Shown piece after piece: positions 51,370 through 63,921 of a stretch of DNA of 64,000 bases (positions within the stretch are counted from its first letter, which is position 1; the number at the start of each line of letters is the position of its first letter). The stretch is taken from NCBI GenBank assembly GCA_035547425.1, contig DASZUU010000034.1, positions 1 to 64,000 on the forward strand. Reading direction: 5' to 3'. Position numbers and translations under genes: made by a program. The notes below the pieces were generated by a model. That model was not told the DNA's origin and did not search any database. It saw only the letters and a list, made by a program, of their open reading frames with translations. Origin of the DNA: Alloacidobacterium sp035547425. GTDB taxonomy: Bacteria > Acidobacteriota > Terriglobia > Terriglobales > Acidobacteriaceae.

Positions 51370-53029
51370 CGGTCTGCACCTCGTGTTCCGTCTGGTGTGC
51401 CAGCCACTCGTAGTCGTATGCCTCGTGATCCACGATTGGCGTTTCGATAAAGTTTTCCGTCAGCGGCGGCGATTGGATCTGCCACTCAAGGCCGGTTGCC
51501 TGCCAGGGATTGCTGCCGGCGATCTTGCCATATTTGAGCGACCACGTCATGTAGATCATGGGCAGCAGATAGCCTACGCCCAAAACGGTGGCGCCGGCGG
51601 TGGAAAGGATGTTCAATACCTGGAACTCCGGCGGGTAAGCGGCGTAGCGGCGCGGCATGCCCAGGTAGCCCAGGATGAATTGCGGGAAGAAGGTCAGGTT
51701 GAACCCGATAAAGGTGACCAGCGCGGCCAGCTTTGAAACTCCTTCGGGATACATGCGGCCTGTCATCTTGGGCCACCAGAAATGGATGCCCGAGAGATAG
51801 GCCATGAGCATGCCGCCCACCATCACAAAGTGGAAGTGCGCGACGATGAAGTAAGTTTCGGTGAGATGGATGTCCATGCCCAGCGATCCGAGGAAGACGC
51901 CGGTAAGGCCGCCGATGGTGAACAGCCCCATAAAGCCGAAGGAGTAGAGCATCGGCGTCTCAAAGGTGATGGAGCCTTTATAGAGCGTGGCCGCCCAGTT
52001 GAAGATTTTGATGGCTGAGGGCACGGCAACGAGCATAGTGAGCAGAGAGAAGACGAGCGCCGAATAGTTGGAAACGCCCATGATGAACATGTGGTGCGCC
52101 CAGACAAAGAATCCGAAGACGGCGATGGCGACGGACGAGAAGGCGACGGCCGTATATCCGAAGACGCGCTTGCGCGAGAAGGTGCTGATGACTTCGGAGA
52201 TCACGCCCATGCCGGGGAGAATCATGATGTAAACGGCGGGGTGCGAGTAGAACCAGAAAAGATGCTGGAAGAGCAGCGGGTCGCCGCCTTTAGAAGGATC
52301 GAAGACGCCGATGCCGATAGCGCGCTCGAGAATGACCAGCACCAGGGTGATTGCGAGCACCGGGGTACCGAGCACCATCAGGATAGAAGCGGCATAGTTT
52401 GACCAGACAAACAGCGGCAGCCGGAACCAGGTCATGCCGGGGGCGCGCATGCGATGGATGGTAACGATGAAGTTCAGGCCGGTAAAGATGGAACTGAAGC
52501 CGGCAACAAAGATACCGAGGCCCGCCGTGATGACGTGCGTATTGAGATAGTGCGTGCTCAGCGGGGTGGTGAATGTCCAGCCGGTATCGACACCGCCGAG
52601 GATGAGGGCAGCCAGAGTGAAGGCGCCGCCGGCAAGATACAGGTACCAGCTCAACAGGTTCACTTTAGGAAAGGCCAGGTCTTTGGCGCCGACCATGATC
52701 GGAATCACAAAATTGCCGATCACGGCAGGGACAGACGGCACCAGAAAGAGGAAGACCATGATGATGCCGTGCATGGTAAACACCTTGTTATAGGTGTCTG
52801 TAGCCATCAGGTCGGACTGCGGCGTGAGCAGCTCCAGGCGTATTAACCCGGCCATGGCGCCGCCGACGAAGAAGAAGAACGTGATGGAGATCAGATAGAG
52901 GATTGCAATGCGCTTGTGATCCCCGGTCAGCAGCCAGCTCTTCAGCCCATACTCATTATTCAGATAAGACCTTTTCGGGAGGCGTGCCGTCTCCTGAGGA
53001 GGAAGCTTAAGGATTGTTGCGGTACTCAT
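51362..53029 (-). CDS. ctaD: Cytochrome c oxidase subunit I, A2-type
   Basis: The 555-aa subunit has 12 membrane helices. Heme and CuB ligands are His87 (TMHGIIM), His263 of YSHPAVY with the cross-linked Tyr267, the HH pair in VWAHHMFIMG, and the two His of VAHFHFVMVGG. YSHP (261-264) replaces the Glu of GHPEVY, so this is an A2-type enzyme with a Tyr/Ser proton-channel end. It reduces O2 to water. The ATG overlaps the ctaC stop by 4 nt (ATGA). Confidence 0.96.
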   Translation of the reverse strand: MSTATILKLPPQETARLPKRSYLNNEYGLKSWLLTGDHKRIAILYLISITFFFFVGGAMAGLIRLELLTPQSDLMATDTYNKVFTMHGIIMVFLFLVPSVPAVIGNFVIPIMVGAKDLAFPKVNLLSWYLYLAGGAFTLAALILGGVDTGWTFTTPLSTHYLNTHVITAGLGIFVAGFSSIFTGLNFIVTIHRMRAPGMTWFRLPLFVWSNYAASILMVLGTPVLAITLVLVILERAIGIGVFDPSKGGDPLLFQHLFWFYSHPAVYIMILPGMGVISEVISTFSRKRVFGYTAVAFSSVAIAVFGFFVWAHHMFIMGVSNYSALVFSLLTMLVAVPSAIKIFNWAATLYKGSITFETPMLYSFGFMGLFTIGGLTGVFLGSLGMDIHLTETYFIVAHFHFVMVGGMLMAYLSGIHFWWPKMTGRMYPEGVSKLAALVTFIGFNLTFFPQFILGYLGMPRRYAAYPPEFQVLNILSTAGATVLGVGYLLPMIYMTWSLKYGKIAGSNPWQATGLEWQIQSPPLTENFIETPIVDHEAYDYEWLAHQTEHEVQTVG

Positions 53030-54084
53030 TGTTTCACCATCCCTTGCCCGGCCGCCGGCGCTGCTGGCGTCGTGGTCTGGACCTGGCTCGTGGTCAGTGT
53101 TTGCTGCACACGATAGTTCGAGTTTAAGTTTTTGATGTATTCGACGAGATCGATCAAGCCTTCTTCGCTGACCTGCCCCTGGTAGGTCGGCATAATGGGC
53201 GCGTAGCCTGCAATCTGGTGCATGGTGGGGTTCAGGATCGAATCACGGAGGAAGGCGTCGTCCACCGTAGCGAACGATCCGTTCGCCATCTGCACCTTGC
53301 TGCCGTACACCTGTGCGAGGCTGGGGCCGTGAGCATCGGCGTTGCCGGAGTGGCAGGAGCTGCAGCCGAGGCTGGCGAACAACCGCTCGCCGGTCTGGGC
53401 GAGCGAGGCTCCGCTGGTAGAGCCGTTGGTCCACTTTTCGTAATCTTCCGGCGACATGACCACAATTTCACCGATCATCTGCGAGTGCAGCGTGCCGCAA
53501 TACTGGGTGCAGAAGAGATGATAGCTGCCGACCTTGGTTGCTTCAAACCAAACGGTGGAGTAGCGCCCGGGAATGACTTCGCGCTTCACGCGGAAGGCAG
53601 GAATCGAGAAGCTGTGGAAGACGTCCTGCGAGATCATGGTGAGCTGCACCGGCCGGTTGACGGGAACGTGCAGCGCATTGATCTCGTGCTGGCCGCCGGG
53701 ATGCTCGGCTTTCCACATCCACTGCTTGCCGACGATATAGATATTCATGGCGTTGGTGGGCGGGTTGTAGATGCGGAAATACAGCAGCGCGCCCCAGACA
53801 AAGGTGACCATGAAAAGCGCCAGCGGAATGATGGTCCAGGTCGCTTCAAGCAACGTGGAGCCCTCGATCTGGGTCGCCTCGGGGTTGCGCTCCTTGCGGT
53901 AGAGGACCGAGAAGAGCACCACCAGCAGCACGACGACGGTCATGCCCACCAGCGAGATCAGCACCAGGAAGAAATACAGCGAGTCGGTGTAGGGCGCAAT
54001 CCCGGAAGCTTCGGGCGGAAACAGCGCGAAGTGCGTAAGCCAATTGACTAAGAACTGCCAAAGTACTGGACTGATGAAATGCAT
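53026..54084 (-). CDS. ctaC: Cytochrome c oxidase subunit II with fused cytochrome c
   Basis: The 352-aa protein has two membrane helices (about 35-60 and 82-105) and a cupredoxin domain with CuA ligands His157, Cys192, Cys196, His200 and Met203. A C-terminal cytochrome c domain has CSSCH at 241-245 and a Met ligand probably in APIMPTYQG. This caa3-like fusion lets ACIII hand electrons straight to the oxidase. AAGGG precedes the ATG. It follows the SCO gene by 9 bp. Confidence 0.95.
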   Translation of the reverse strand: MHFISPVLWQFLVNWLTHFALFPPEASGIAPYTDSLYFFLVLISLVGMTVVVLLVVLFSVLYRKERNPEATQIEGSTLLEATWTIIPLALFMVTFVWGALLYFRIYNPPTNAMNIYIVGKQWMWKAEHPGGQHEINALHVPVNRPVQLTMISQDVFHSFSIPAFRVKREVIPGRYSTVWFEATKVGSYHLFCTQYCGTLHSQMIGEIVVMSPEDYEKWTNGSTSGASLAQTGERLFASLGCSSCHSGNADAHGPSLAQVYGSKVQMANGSFATVDDAFLRDSILNPTMHQIAGYAPIMPTYQGQVSEEGLIDLVEYIKNLNSNYRVQQTLTTSQVQTTTPAAPAAGQGMVKQ

Positions 54085-54093
54085 CGTTCCCTT

Positions 54094-55014
54094 TTATCCG
54101 ATCACGTTTTTCCAGTTTGGAACCGGCATGGCTTTCTCATGCTTCCGATCACGCCGGAACATCACAATCATGTAGCCGCCCAGGCAAAAGAGCGTAACCA
54201 GGCAGCCCAGCTGCACGACACGCGCTATGACCAGGCTGTGCCTGTTGAGCATAGGGTCATAGTGGTAGCAGTAAGTCATAATGGCATCGACCGGCGAGCC
54301 GATCTTATGCTCGGAGGCTTCCACCAATCCCAGCCTTAAATCTTTCGGCGAATACTCGACGCCGAGGTAATACTGCGAAATTCTTCCATCAGGTGTAATC
54401 AGCTCAATGGAGCTGGCGTGGGCAAACTGCGTCAGCTTGCCGTCGGGGCCGGGGACGCGGACGTAGCCGAATCCGGTTGCATCGGCCAGCGCATTGACGG
54501 CAGGCTGCTCGCCAGTGAGGAAATGCCAGCCCGCGGCGGTTTCCGGATGGCCGTAGCGCTTGAGGTAGAAGGCCTTCTTTTTTGCCGCCAGCTCCGGGGT
54601 TTCGCTGGGATCGATGCTGACGACGATGACATCGAAGTCCTTGCCCGGCTTAAACTTCACCATTTCAAGAGCGCCCGCCAGGCCGTCGAGCTCTTCGGAG
54701 CACAGCATGGGGCAGTTGTAATACACGAGCGAGAGAATGGCCGGGCGCTGCCCGAAATAGTCGCCGAGGCGAACGGTCTTGCCGGTTTCGTCGCGGAACC
54801 GGCTGTCGAGCGGAAGCTGCGTATTGAGCTTCTGAACGATATTGGCTTTGCTGAGGACAGAGGGCAGATGATCGCTTGCCGGCTCGCCCATCTTCTTGTC
54901 GCCGTATGCGGAGACCTGGGCAAAGCCTGCGGAAGCCGCCATCAACAGGCAGACGGCGAGCGCCAGCGCGCCCCGCATCGCTTTACCTTGCCGCATTGTG
55001 CTTTTTGCCTGCAT
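54094..55014 (-). CDS. SCO1/SenC copper-delivery protein
   Basis: The 306-aa protein has a signal peptide (1-32) and a thioredoxin-like domain with the copper site CPMLC and a late His in FAHASSIELITPDG. A C-terminal membrane helix (about 265-288) anchors it. It loads CuA of the neighbouring ctaC. The C-terminal anchor is less common than an N-terminal one but is seen in this type of cluster. Confidence 0.92.
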   Translation of the reverse strand: MQAKSTMRQGKAMRGALALAVCLLMAASAGFAQVSAYGDKKMGEPASDHLPSVLSKANIVQKLNTQLPLDSRFRDETGKTVRLGDYFGQRPAILSLVYYNCPMLCSEELDGLAGALEMVKFKPGKDFDVIVVSIDPSETPELAAKKKAFYLKRYGHPETAAGWHFLTGEQPAVNALADATGFGYVRVPGPDGKLTQFAHASSIELITPDGRISQYYLGVEYSPKDLRLGLVEASEHKIGSPVDAIMTYCYHYDPMLNRHSLVIARVVQLGCLVTLFCLGGYMIVMFRRDRKHEKAMPVPNWKNVIG

Positions 55015-55069
55015 CTGCTCCTATGCTAGTCCTCTTGCTCCGGCGATTTCTGTCTGCCCGTATACGATC

Positions 55070-55720
55070 CTAGTTATTATTTGCCTTGGAAGAGGCCTGT
55101 TCTCCCGGCTCTCTCGATCCCTCGTGCGATTCCTGCTCATATGCGGTGCGCGCAAATCCATCCGTTAGAGGCACTTGTACGGTAATCCTGCTGTCTCCCG
55201 CCATGAGCGGCTCGTTCTGCTGGGTTTGCTGGACCACTGGCAGGCCGCGCTGGGCGATCAGTTCCATGGCACGCTCGATGGGAATGCGAACGGTCCCCTT
55301 GGAGCGGTCGATCCAGCTATAGTTTTCAAGCAGCAGGTCCTCGCGTGCATGAAGATCGGCGGTATCCTGATCGCCGTCATCGCTCTGCAGGCGAGGCGTC
55401 GGAAAGCTATGGGTCAGCTGGTTGAGCTGCTTCTGTTCGAGCACCGGGTTCGACTCCATGTTGCGAACCTTGTTTACCGGAAAGTTCATCTGGTTCCACT
55501 GGTTGGGCGGCCCGTCGCGCTTGACCAGCGCGTTGTTGATGACCTTGCCCATGCCGAAGCAGAAGACGAAGAAGACGCCGAGCGAAATGGCCAGGGCGAT
55601 GAGGAAGACCATGATCCCCTGAACGCTGACATCGGTAACTTCATAACCCTCGCGCACGGAGCCGGGCTTGTTGTGCGATTCGTGCTCGTTGGGCGCGGGG
55701 TGCTGGCTATGCGTGGGCAT
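55070..55720 (-). CDS. Unknown membrane protein of the ACIII-COX operon
   Basis: The ATG at 55720 (MPTHSQHPAP) has GGAG 8 nt upstream and overlaps the actF end by 14 nt. The 216-aa protein has one membrane helix (about 34-58) and a periplasmic part. That part holds a conserved-looking block (DLHAREDLLLENYSWIDRSK, then GTVRIPIERAMELIAQRGLP). A Gln/Ser-rich tail follows. The position between actF and SCO suggests oxidase assembly or a supercomplex linker. No enzymatic motif is visible. Confidence 0.75.
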   Translation of the reverse strand: MPTHSQHPAPNEHESHNKPGSVREGYEVTDVSVQGIMVFLIALAISLGVFFVFCFGMGKVINNALVKRDGPPNQWNQMNFPVNKVRNMESNPVLEQKQLNQLTHSFPTPRLQSDDGDQDTADLHAREDLLLENYSWIDRSKGTVRIPIERAMELIAQRGLPVVQQTQQNEPLMAGDSRITVQVPLTDGFARTAYEQESHEGSREPGEQASSKANNN

Positions 55721-56993
55721 GTTCAGGCTCCAGAATCTCCGCGACATGCGGATCGTTAGTGGCAACCAACGGCCGGGTCTTGAGCTGCGTAAAGTAGTTC
55801 GCCATCCAGAAGGCGATCAAGCCGGTCGGAACAAAAATGTATTCGAGGATGCCGATGCTGAAGTGCAGGTTGCGCGCTGCATCCTTGAAGTTCGGCTCGA
55901 TGAGCCAGAACATATCCCAGCAGCGGGCGAAGATCATGATGCAGCAGACCACGGTCAGGCGGCTCTTGATGCGCTTGAGGTCGCGCGAGAGGAGCAGCGT
56001 GAAGGGCAGCAGCCAGTGGAAGACGAAATCGAGAGTTCCAATGACACCCCAGCCGCCGCGAATGCGGTCGAGGTACCAGGGAATCTCTTCCGGCGAGTTG
56101 CCCGACCAGATAATGAGAAACGCGGCAAAGGCCAGATAAATATTGAGCATGGTGAAGGCCAGGCAGAGCTTGCCCAGATCATGCTGCTCGGTTTTGCGGA
56201 AGATGGTTTTGATGGGCTGCTCCGGCGAGAGGCCGATCAGCGTGAGAATGACCAGCGCCAGGACGCCGTAGCCTTGCCCGACGAGGAATTGCAGGCCGTA
56301 GACGGTGGAGTACCAGGTGGGGTCGAGCGACATGACCCAGTAAATAGCGGCAGCGGTCAGCGTAAGGGAATAGAGCACCACGCCGAAGCCGCTGAGGTTC
56401 TCGAACTTCTTCTGCCAGTAATAGACATTCGGCTCGGAATCGGCGTCGCGCTTGAGCGACCAGCGATTGAGCAGGATGGTATAGAAGGCCCAGCTGGCGA
56501 AGATTCCGAGCGAGACGAGCCAAAACGTGGTCGGGTTCAGCAAGGGCTTCTTGAAATGGATGGAATGCGCCTGCATCGCAGTGATGAGGTGATTCCTGTA
56601 CGCCGTTTCCGAATCCTGATACTGCGCCCAGATGTAGAGCTTCTTAAAAGTAACGCCGAAGATGCCGATGGGCAGGAAATAGAGAAAGACCAGCGGCAGG
56701 GTGCGGGTCATGGCTTCAAGCGGCCGCCGCACCAGCAGGCCCCATTTGCCGCCGGAGAGGTACTGCGTCATCAGCAGCGCCATGCCGCCGCAGCAGAAGC
56801 CGAAGGAGATCATGAAGCCGAGCAGCCAGGCGCGCAGGAAGTGCGCCCATCCGTCGTTTGCCAGAAAGCCAAGAATGATGCCGATGACGGAAAACACCGC
56901 GCCGATGATAAGAGCCCGGCTTCGCCAGCCATTGACAAAGGCCGGCGCCGAAAGGTCAGCGGGCAATATTCTCTCGTGATACTCGTGTGCCAT
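55707..56993 (-). CDS. actF: Alternative complex III subunit ActF
   Basis: The 428-aa protein is a polytopic membrane subunit with about ten helices. Landmarks are FGFCCGGMALLMTQYLSGGKW, a soluble loop with HLITAMQAHSIHFKKPLLN, and EHDLGKLCLAF-like helices near 270. It is the smaller NrfD/PsrC-related subunit that completes the ACIII membrane arm. It lies 12 bp after actE. Confidence 0.9.
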   Translation of the reverse strand: MAHEYHERILPADLSAPAFVNGWRSRALIIGAVFSVIGIILGFLANDGWAHFLRAWLLGFMISFGFCCGGMALLMTQYLSGGKWGLLVRRPLEAMTRTLPLVFLYFLPIGIFGVTFKKLYIWAQYQDSETAYRNHLITAMQAHSIHFKKPLLNPTTFWLVSLGIFASWAFYTILLNRWSLKRDADSEPNVYYWQKKFENLSGFGVVLYSLTLTAAAIYWVMSLDPTWYSTVYGLQFLVGQGYGVLALVILTLIGLSPEQPIKTIFRKTEQHDLGKLCLAFTMLNIYLAFAAFLIIWSGNSPEEIPWYLDRIRGGWGVIGTLDFVFHWLLPFTLLLSRDLKRIKSRLTVVCCIMIFARCWDMFWLIEPNFKDAARNLHFSIGILEYIFVPTGLIAFWMANYFTQLKTRPLVATNDPHVAEILEPEHAHA

Positions 56994-57005
56994 TCGTTCT
57001 GATCC

Positions 57006-57785
57006 TTATTTCTTTGGCTCAGGCGAAGTTGTTGTCTCGCCCTGTTTCTCGTTCGTCGCTGTCCGCCCTTTGAGGGTCGGAGTCGCCGGATTTTCAGCGG
57101 GCGCGCCTGCCGCCGTTCCTTCGGTCGGGAGCGCCTGCACATTGGTATCGGTCGCCATAGGCCAGGGTCCGGCAAAGCTGGCCGGCAACCCTTGCTGCTG
57201 GGCGATATCGCTCAGGTTATGCACCTGCGTACCTGCCGGGACATCGGACTCCTTCGCGTTCTGGCTCAACTGCAGCGCCCGGATATACGCAGCGACGGCC
57301 CAGCGATCGGCGGGCGTAAGCTGCGCGGCATAATCGGGCATGGCGCCATAGCCGTTGCTCATGACGTAGAAATAATGGCTCAGAGGCTCGGCCAGGCGCT
57401 TGGCATCGTGATAATTGCCGGCGGGCTTATAGCCGCGCTGCACGATCATGCCGTCGCCGTTGCCGACGCGCGAGTGGCAGGGCGTGCAGTAGATGTTGTA
57501 GCGCTCCTGGCCGCGCTCGAGCACCGCCAGCGTTACCGGAAAAGGCATGGCGTCCTGCTCTTTGCCGTTGAGCAACCCGGTGTAGAAGTACTCGTCCTGA
57601 TGGAGCTGCTCGCGCGCGACAGTATGCGCTACCTGCGGACGCGCCGAGCGCCCGTCGGCGAAGAACTCGCTGCCGCGCTGCGGAATATATTTCGGCTGGT
57701 CGTGCATGTCCTGGCGGCAACCGGCGAGCATGGCTACGGCTGCGACAGCGCCCAGGGACAAAATGCCGTTGCGGATTCGGCTCAT
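57006..57785 (-). CDS. actE: Alternative complex III subunit ActE, monoheme cytochrome c
   Basis: From the ATG at 57785 the 259-aa product is a lipoprotein (MLAGC-R). It has one cytochrome c domain with CTPCH after YNIY and a distal Met candidate in GYGAMPDYA. A Pro/Thr/Ala-rich tail follows. ActE takes electrons toward the oxidase. It starts 4 nt after actD. A longer frame reaching 58130 is only actD in another frame. Confidence 0.92.
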   Translation of the reverse strand: MSRIRNGILSLGAVAAVAMLAGCRQDMHDQPKYIPQRGSEFFADGRSARPQVAHTVAREQLHQDEYFYTGLLNGKEQDAMPFPVTLAVLERGQERYNIYCTPCHSRVGNGDGMIVQRGYKPAGNYHDAKRLAEPLSHYFYVMSNGYGAMPDYAAQLTPADRWAVAAYIRALQLSQNAKESDVPAGTQVHNLSDIAQQQGLPASFAGPWPMATDTNVQALPTEGTAAGAPAENPATPTLKGRTATNEKQGETTTSPEPKK

Positions 57786-57789
57786 CGTG

Positions 57790-58332
57790 TTAATACTCCA
57801 CCTCCACAACGGAGACCGGCTTAAACCCTTCAAGAAACGTCCGCGATTCGGCGACATCGAATTTCGGATCGGTCGATTCCAGGCAAAGGAAAAACTTGTC
57901 GGAAGTCGCTCCGCTGCGGAAATTCGGCGAATTGAACAGCGGATGGTAGACCTGCGGAAGCCCGTTGGCGGCAAGCATACCGAAGGCCGCGGAAAGTCCG
58001 GCGTACAAGATGGTCCACTCGTAGGCGGGAACAACGAACGCAGGCCACGAATAATAAGGCCGTCCGCCGATGTTGAGCGGATAAGCCCAGACCGAGATCC
58101 ACGTCTCCAGGCTGAACATGGCGACCACACCCAGCAGGCCGCCGATCAGGCAGATCAGCGAGACATTATCGCGATGAAAGCCGATGGCGGCGGCAGCTTC
58201 TTCGACCGGGTACGGCGTATAGCAATCCATGCGGCGATAGCCGGAATCGTAAGCAGCCTGCGCGGCGCGCACCAGCTCGCTCGGCGTATCGAATTCAGCA
58301 AGTAATCCGTAAGTTCCTTCTTGGATCGGCAT
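57790..58332 (-). CDS. actD: Alternative complex III subunit ActD (DUF3341)
   Basis: The 180-aa protein starts YGLLAEFDTPSELVRAAQ and has the conserved RRMDCYTPYPVEEAA. Two membrane helices (about 58-78 and 95-120) and a C-terminal FFLCLESTDPKFD strand follow. This is the DUF3341 layout of ActD, which couples the membrane arm. Its start overlaps the actC stop by one base. Confidence 0.93.
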   Translation of the reverse strand: MPIQEGTYGLLAEFDTPSELVRAAQAAYDSGYRRMDCYTPYPVEEAAAAIGFHRDNVSLICLIGGLLGVVAMFSLETWISVWAYPLNIGGRPYYSWPAFVVPAYEWTILYAGLSAAFGMLAANGLPQVYHPLFNSPNFRSGATSDKFFLCLESTDPKFDVAESRTFLEGFKPVSVVEVEY

Positions 58333-59756
58333 CAGTCACCTGCCTCCGGCAGCGGCTCGCCTTCCGCGTGAACCTTGGCCTGGGGCAGCAGGATGCGCAG
58401 CTCAGACATGGGGATCATGGGAAGGAAGCGAACAAAGAGGAAGAAGAGGAACGTGAACAGGCCCAGCGTTCCGATAAAGGTCGCGTAGTCCCAGCGGGTC
58501 GCGTTGTACGTGCCCCAGGAAGACGGCAGGTAGTCGCGGGTAAGGCTGGTGACAACGATGACGAAGCGCTCGAACCACATGCCGGTGTTCACGATGAAGG
58601 ACATAATGAACATCAGCGTGACGTTTCTGCGGAATCCGCGGAACCACATCAGCTGCGGCAGCGCGATGTTGCAGGTGATGAGAACCCAGTAGGACCAGCC
58701 CATCGGCCCGAACATGCGGTTCCACATCATGAAGTATTCCCAGTGGCTGGCCGAATACCAGTAGGCCATGAAGACTTCCATCCAGTAGCCGTAAGCCACA
58801 ATCAGGCCGGTGGTGAGCATCACCTTGCCCATGTTTTCAATGTGACGGATGGTGATGACGTCTTCGAGGTGATAGAACTTGCGAATCGGCACGGCCAGCG
58901 TAATGACCATGGCGAAACCGGAGTAGACTGCGCCGGCGACGAAGTACGGCGGGAAGATGGTCGTATGCCATCCGGGCAGGAGGGCCACAGCGAAGTCGAA
59001 GCTGATGACGGTGTGCACCGAGAGCACCAGCGGCGTGGCCAAACCTGCGAGGAGGAGCGAAGCCGTCTCATACCGAACCCAGTGCCGCACCGAACCGCGC
59101 CAGCCGAGAGCCAGCCAGCCGTAGATGAATTGGCCGACCTTCGAGGTCGAGCGGTCGCGGATGGTTCCGAGGTCGGGGATCAGGCCGATATACCAGAAGA
59201 CCACCGAGATTGTGGCGTAGGTCGAGACTGCGAAGACGTCCCACAGGAGCGGCGAGCGGAACTGCGGCCATACGTTCATGGTGTTGGGATACGGGAAGAG
59301 CCAGTATCCCAGCCATGGGCGTCCGGTATGGATCAGCGGGAACATGCCGGCGCAGACGACGGCAAAAATCGTCATCGCTTCGGCAAATCGGTTGATCGAG
59401 TTGCGCCAGCTCTGCTTGAAGAGCAGCAGAATGGCCGAGATCAGGGTTCCGGCGTGGCCGATACCGATCCACCACACAAAGTTGACGATGGCGAAGCCCC
59501 ATGCTACCGGCTGCGTGATGGCCCAGATACCGACGCCTTTGAGGAAGAGCCAGCTTACTGCTACCAGCAGCAGTGAAACACCGCCGCCAGCCAGCAGAAG
59601 TCCGCCGAACCAGCCGAGCGGCGTGTGCGGCGTAAGCACGATGCGCGAGATCTTTTCCGTAACCGACTTGAAGGTATGACCGGGAGCGATCACCCGGTCT
59701 TCGCCGGTGATGGGATCGAGCATCGGATCGTTTAATGGTTGATTCTTGGTTGCCAT
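58332..59756 (-). CDS. actC: Alternative complex III subunit ActC (NrfD-like)
   Basis: The 474-aa polysulfide-reductase-like membrane subunit has about ten helices. Landmarks are VWWIGIGHAGTLISAILLLF, RPWLGYWLFPYP and MEVFMAYWYSASHWEYFMMW. It carries the likely quinol-binding site. GGAGAGG lies 10 nt before the ATG. It follows actB by 17 bp. Confidence 0.94.
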   Translation of the reverse strand: MATKNQPLNDPMLDPITGEDRVIAPGHTFKSVTEKISRIVLTPHTPLGWFGGLLLAGGGVSLLLVAVSWLFLKGVGIWAITQPVAWGFAIVNFVWWIGIGHAGTLISAILLLFKQSWRNSINRFAEAMTIFAVVCAGMFPLIHTGRPWLGYWLFPYPNTMNVWPQFRSPLLWDVFAVSTYATISVVFWYIGLIPDLGTIRDRSTSKVGQFIYGWLALGWRGSVRHWVRYETASLLLAGLATPLVLSVHTVISFDFAVALLPGWHTTIFPPYFVAGAVYSGFAMVITLAVPIRKFYHLEDVITIRHIENMGKVMLTTGLIVAYGYWMEVFMAYWYSASHWEYFMMWNRMFGPMGWSYWVLITCNIALPQLMWFRGFRRNVTLMFIMSFIVNTGMWFERFVIVVTSLTRDYLPSSWGTYNATRWDYATFIGTLGLFTFLFFLFVRFLPMIPMSELRILLPQAKVHAEGEPLPEAGD

Positions 59757-59773
59757 GTTCCGTTCAACCTCTC

Positions 59774-62904
<3,131 letters not shown>

Positions 62905-62908
<4 letters not shown>

Positions 62909-63783
62909 CGGTGGCAGACCTCGCAGCTCGACAACTCACGCGCTGTACGGATGTGGTATTGGCCCTCCAGGAACTTGCCAAGCTCTTCCTGGCTGGTGAA
63001 CTTCTGATAATTCAGCACTGCGGGAACCGCTGCCGCGCCGCCCGCGTCGCTGGCCGCCGCCTGGCCATGCAGCGCAACCGGCAGCATCTGCAGCGAAGCC
63101 AACTGGCCGCCGCCGTTCGCATGGGGATCGTTGGCGGTGCAGGTAACATCCTGCGCGGTGGGCACGCCCGGCTGCGAATTCTGCTTGACGGCGCACCATT
63201 CCGGCCTCAATTCGCTGGGGCCCTTCCACGCCATGTTGTAGATTTCGCTCGTAGGCCGCAGATTCGCCGCCGGATGGCGGTGGCAGTTCAGGCACCACTC
63301 CATCTGCAGCGAGTTCTGCTCATACATGATCGGCATCTCGTCGACGCGCCCGTGACAACTGGAGCAGCCGATGCCCTTATTCACGTGAATTTCATGGCTG
63401 AAATACACAAAATCGGGAAGATCGTGCACTTTTGTCCAGACGATGGAATTGCCTGTCTCCCAGCTATGCCGCACAGGCTCCAGCAGGTTGGCATTCGTCC
63501 ATATCTGCGCATGGCAGTTCATGCAGGTTTTGGTCGGCGGAATGCCGGCATAGCTCGACTTCTCTACCGAGGTGTGGCAGTACTGGCACTGCAACCCCAG
63601 GCCTTGCACATGATGCTTGTGACTGAAAGGAACCGGCTGGTCGGCGCGCTGGCCCTGCCGCGTGACCCAAGGTGATCTTTGCAGTTCGTTCAGCGTGACG
63701 CCCAAAGCTATGACAATCAATCCCGTTAAGACCAGGCTCATACGTGCCAGCGCGTTTGAGCTGCGGTCAAAAATCTGCGCCAT
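62905..63783 (-). CDS. actA: Alternative complex III subunit ActA, pentaheme cytochrome c
   Basis: The 292-aa protein has an N-terminal membrane anchor (about 14-33) and five c-type heme sites: CQYCH (66-70), CMNCH (87-91), CSSCH (140-144), CLNCH (164-168) and CEVCH near the end. His residues in PFSHKHHV and YFSHEIHV are distal ligands. It is the first gene of the operon. AGGGA lies 9 nt before the ATG. Confidence 0.95.
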
Positions 63784-63890
63784 GTATGCGTTCCCTGCTT
63801 CCTCTTCATTCCCAAGTAATGGGAGGGGTTAGCGTTAGCGACACCGGCGTTTTAGCTTGCCGGAAAATGTCTCGTTTTTTTTGAAGAAAC

Positions 63891-63921
63891 ACTATAGCAG
63901 GCAAACCGGCACGATCGGCAA
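63891..63921 (-). promoter_or_regulatory. Candidate promoter of the act-cta operon
   Basis: On the minus strand TTGCCG (63916-63921) and TATAGT (63891-63896) are separated by 19 nt, 107 bp before the actA start. The -10 box is good; the spacer is 2 nt too long. T-rich runs near 63880 and 63940 flank it. No regulator site is recognised. Confidence 0.45.

Noticed and set aside
57786..58130. N-terminal extension of ActE
   Set aside because: The extension lies wholly within actD on another frame; the lipoprotein start at 57785 is far better.
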